Positions 61,500-64,000 of a DNA stretch of 64,000 bases are shown one piece after another. The position numbers were made by a program, and so were the translations under genes. A model generated the notes under the pieces. It was not told the DNA's origin. It searched no databases and was given only the letters and a program-made list of their open reading frames with translations. The stretch is from Hetaerina americana (Eukaryota > Arthropoda > Insecta > Odonata > Calopterygidae), in the NCBI GenBank assembly GCA_022747635.1, contig JAKTNV010000115.1:310001-374000 (forward strand), read 5' to 3'. Every line of letters begins with the position of its first letter. The stretch's first letter is position 1.

Positions 61500-62630
61500 T
61501 TTAATTATAATTAAAACAATAATTGATGCTAGCGGAACGCTCGGTGATGAGGTATGATTTTTGAGATAATTGATTTATCAGATTCGAAACCCTATGGAAG
61601 AAATTTGAGAAAAGAGGCGAGGTTTTTGTCGGTAAAATCGACAATAGGTCAAAATTGGGAATCTAGACTGTGAGTGGCCATCCTGATCTGGAAAAATGCT
61701 CATTAATGCGCATTATTAAATGCTCATTTACCTTGCAGGATATAATTGATTGCATGGAAGAATAAACACTTAGAAAGCTCATATGTGCACAAATAGAATC
61801 GTAATGTGAGTGAGTGCCTGCATAATCATTTCATTATTTTTATGTGAACTTTTGTGTGAACGCTAAAATGGCGTTATAGTGGATATTTTAGCGGTAGTCA
61901 TGCGTTAAAATGTTCTTTTGTTCTTCGTAAAATTCCTGGGTACAAGTTACGATTACCACTTAATTGCATTCTGGGAAAAATGGAAAACTATTTGAAGAGC
62001 GCCATTCACTTTTACGACTCTGGCCATGCGGAATCTAATCCCTGACTTAAATTTTTATTTTGCTCGATTTTTTTGCAAGTTCAACGAAACGAGTGTACCT
62101 ATTAAAAAAAGTGCAATATTATATCAGCATATTAGTGATTAGAAAATAATATTGAATTACAGTCATCACAATGTTGAAGAAACGTGATGAGGCGTTCAAT
62201 GAAAAAATATTTATTTTTCACTGTGGTTAAATTTGTTCCTAATTTGAGGTTTTTATAAATATATTTGAACAAAAGGACCTCGGTTAGTGTGCGAGATATA
62301 ACATCATTAAATCTTGGACGAATATTTTTGAAAGATAAAGAAACGTTGCATAATAGTAATGGCCCGAAAAGTTGAGAAGAGAGGGTAGCATTAAGAAGGG
62401 GTAGTTAAAAATCAGAAAATACTGTGAATTCAAATAAATTTCTTCTTTCCTACGAACATTGACCTCTCATTCAGATTTCAATCGCCCCTATTAAAATTTC
62501 GAAATGCAAAACAATATTCGAACATAAGGATAATTGCACGACTTAATTAGATATGTATGTGAGTAGCGTGTTAAACACGTCACGCTCAAACTCGTTTTAA
62601 TGCATAAAAGAAAATGTTTTCATAAATGGG
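61500..62630. other. Unassigned AT-rich DNA
   Basis: Nothing recognised. Confidence 0.45.
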
Positions 62631-62637
62631 TGGTTGC

Positions 62638-62670
62638 CTACCACCTCCTACCACACACCCTTGTAGGATA
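62638..62670 (-). repeat. Short hairpin repeat, copy 4
   Basis: On the minus strand: tatcctacaagggtgtgtgg, then taggaggtgg. Shortened copy. Confidence 0.55.
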
Positions 62671-62909
62671 TTTTTTTAGAAAAAAACCCCTTCACCCCTT
62701 AACTTTACAGTATTGAAGAAGATAGATTTTTACCCATGATGATGATATTGTTTTGAAAACGAGGTGTTGAACTCGTGCTCGCTCACCATAGATAACAGTA
62801 ATAGGTTTTACGTTTTTAGGGTAATAATATTGGATGAGGGTCTTCCCTTCCCCCACGAAAGACCCTGACCACAAAAAACGTACATTCTTCTGTCCAATCC
62901 AACTGTCAG

Positions 62910-63440
62910 GTGAGGTGCAAGTTCTGTAAACATTTCTTTTACCAAGCAAACCTAAGCGTCGTCCGGTGCCTTGGGTTAAAGACAAATGGAGAAACGCGCG
63001 TCTTTACTTTTTACGCACCGTTTGCACGACGAGGCGTCATTGTCGGTGTGAGCGCGCTTTTACGCAATTTCAACCGTCAAACTCATATTTGCGCATCCCG
63101 AGGAATGAGGGTGGGCTTTGACAGATCTCCAGCCCAAAACTTGCGGTGCTGGCAGCCTCTCACAATTACTTTAGAAGTAATCTGTGAGGATTCCACTGGG
63201 AGGAAGAACAAGAGTCTCGACGATATAAATGAGACGTGTCCAGTTATGCGGAAACGAAACAGTACTAATAAGCATCTGCGTGAGGATCTTTCCAAGGGCA
63301 GTGCTAATTTTGTCCTGAAATTTACGCGCAAAATAAGACCCTTTTTTTTTACTCTCATACATTCGATAGTTGGCCGCGTGAGTACTGCCGTTCGTCAATT
63401 TTCGGTCCAATTCAGTTTAGCTTGTCCTGATAATTTTTAA
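62910..63440 (+). CDS. Unrecognised ORF, 176 codons
   Basis: This is one of the longest open frames outside the GC-rich islands and the transposon ORFs. I recognise no domain. It begins MRCKFCKHFFYQ with two Cys three apart but no further zinc-binding pattern. It continues with a basic, mixed-composition sequence, has no signal peptide or membrane segment, and ends ACPDNF. Upstream minus ORFs overlap its start. In 128 kb of six-frame sequence one ORF of this length can arise by chance, so coding status is open. Confidence 0.25.
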   Translation: MRCKFCKHFFYQANLSVVRCLGLKTNGETRVFTFYAPFARRGVIVGVSALLRNFNRQTHICASRGMRVGFDRSPAQNLRCWQPLTITLEVICEDSTGRKNKSLDDINETCPVMRKRNSTNKHLREDLSKGSANFVLKFTRKIRPFFFTLIHSIVGRVSTAVRQFSVQFSLACPDNF

Positions 63441-64000
63441 AGTTGTTTTCTTTCTAAGGTCCCTTGCTCAACTTGATAAAAATTTATTATCACTGAATAA
63501 TTAAACAGTGAGCATTTTTAGAGAAAGTTCACTTCTTCTACTCTGCTACTACCGATTTCAACTCGTAGGCTGCAACCGCCTTTGAATCCCACCTTTACCT
63601 GTAGGAGATATGCTTCCCGGTAATGCTTTTGTGCCTATTGACGTCAAAAATACGTTGAAATCGGTATTACCGAAATGAAATTGCGGTGAAAATATACATG
63701 TTTTACTCATTCGGTAATTAGGTTTTTTCTCATATACCTAATACCCACTCTCTCTCTCTTTATTCGTTATTAACAACATCCTTTAATTTCAACCTTTTTC
63801 CTTAGATTTCCCAGTATATATTTTTCTTTATTTTTTCCTGGCATTAAAAGTTTAATCTGTTACCAGATTAAACAGTTTCATAATCAATAAATCGTACATT
63901 GTTTATCGATTAAGTGATTAATATGGTAACAACTCAGTTTTCGCTAATGAAGTAACAACAATGGCGTTTGAAACTTAACTACATCACGCTGTTCTGTCAC
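63441..64000. other. Unassigned DNA at window end
   Basis: Nothing recognised. A short palindrome, taatctgttaccagatta, lies at 63853-63870. Confidence 0.4.

Overview
The window looks like intergenic and intronic DNA of an arthropod, probably an insect. It is AT-rich, with no operons, no ribosome-binding-site-led genes and no long conserved ORFs. It does hold at least eight mariner transposon remnants from several lineages, degraded non-LTR retrotransposons, a tRNA-derived SINE with a target-site duplication, long TA microsatellites, and one nuclear-type tRNA-Cys(GCA) gene. The sequence alone does not identify the species.

Layout. 0-13 kb: LINE remnants on both strands, a CpG-rich patch at 3.4-3.9 kb, a 90-bp-arm palindrome made of two hammerhead-ribozyme-like motifs (5.3 kb), and the best preserved mariner (6.83-7.91 kb). 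13-25 kb: four more mariner pieces, three of them beside TA microsatellites, plus a complex microsatellite palindrome (17.6-18.6 kb) and a LINE fragment. 25-32 kb: a GC/CT-rich patch, then a 1.5 kb foldback element with two 729-bp arms, a hammerhead-like motif in each arm and a 13-bp flanking duplication, then a decayed mariner. 32-52 kb: mostly unassigned DNA with a dispersed repeat pair, LINE tails, a mariner with a nested hammerhead-type repeat (40.9-41.7 kb), the SINE (41.8-42.1 kb), tRNA-Cys (43.5 kb) and a tRNA-like head (51.1 kb).

52.8-58.1 kb: four short open segments with consensus splice sites join in one phase-consistent reading frame. They predict a strongly basic protein of about 105 residues that I do not recognise, with a poly(A) signal 260 bp after the stop. 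This is the only spliced host-gene candidate I can support, and its introns carry LINE, hammerhead-type and other repeats. 59-64 kb: a perfect 28-bp inverted repeat, another deleted mariner, three copies of a short hairpin repeat and an unrecognised 176-codon ORF.

How the parts relate. Most recognisable sequence is mobile DNA, and most mariner copies have lost part of the transposase, so they could move only with enzyme supplied elsewhere. The hammerhead-like motifs resemble those known from Penelope-like retroelements and retrozymes and form a small dispersed family here. I found no CRISPR array, no bacterial gene and no recognisable viral gene.
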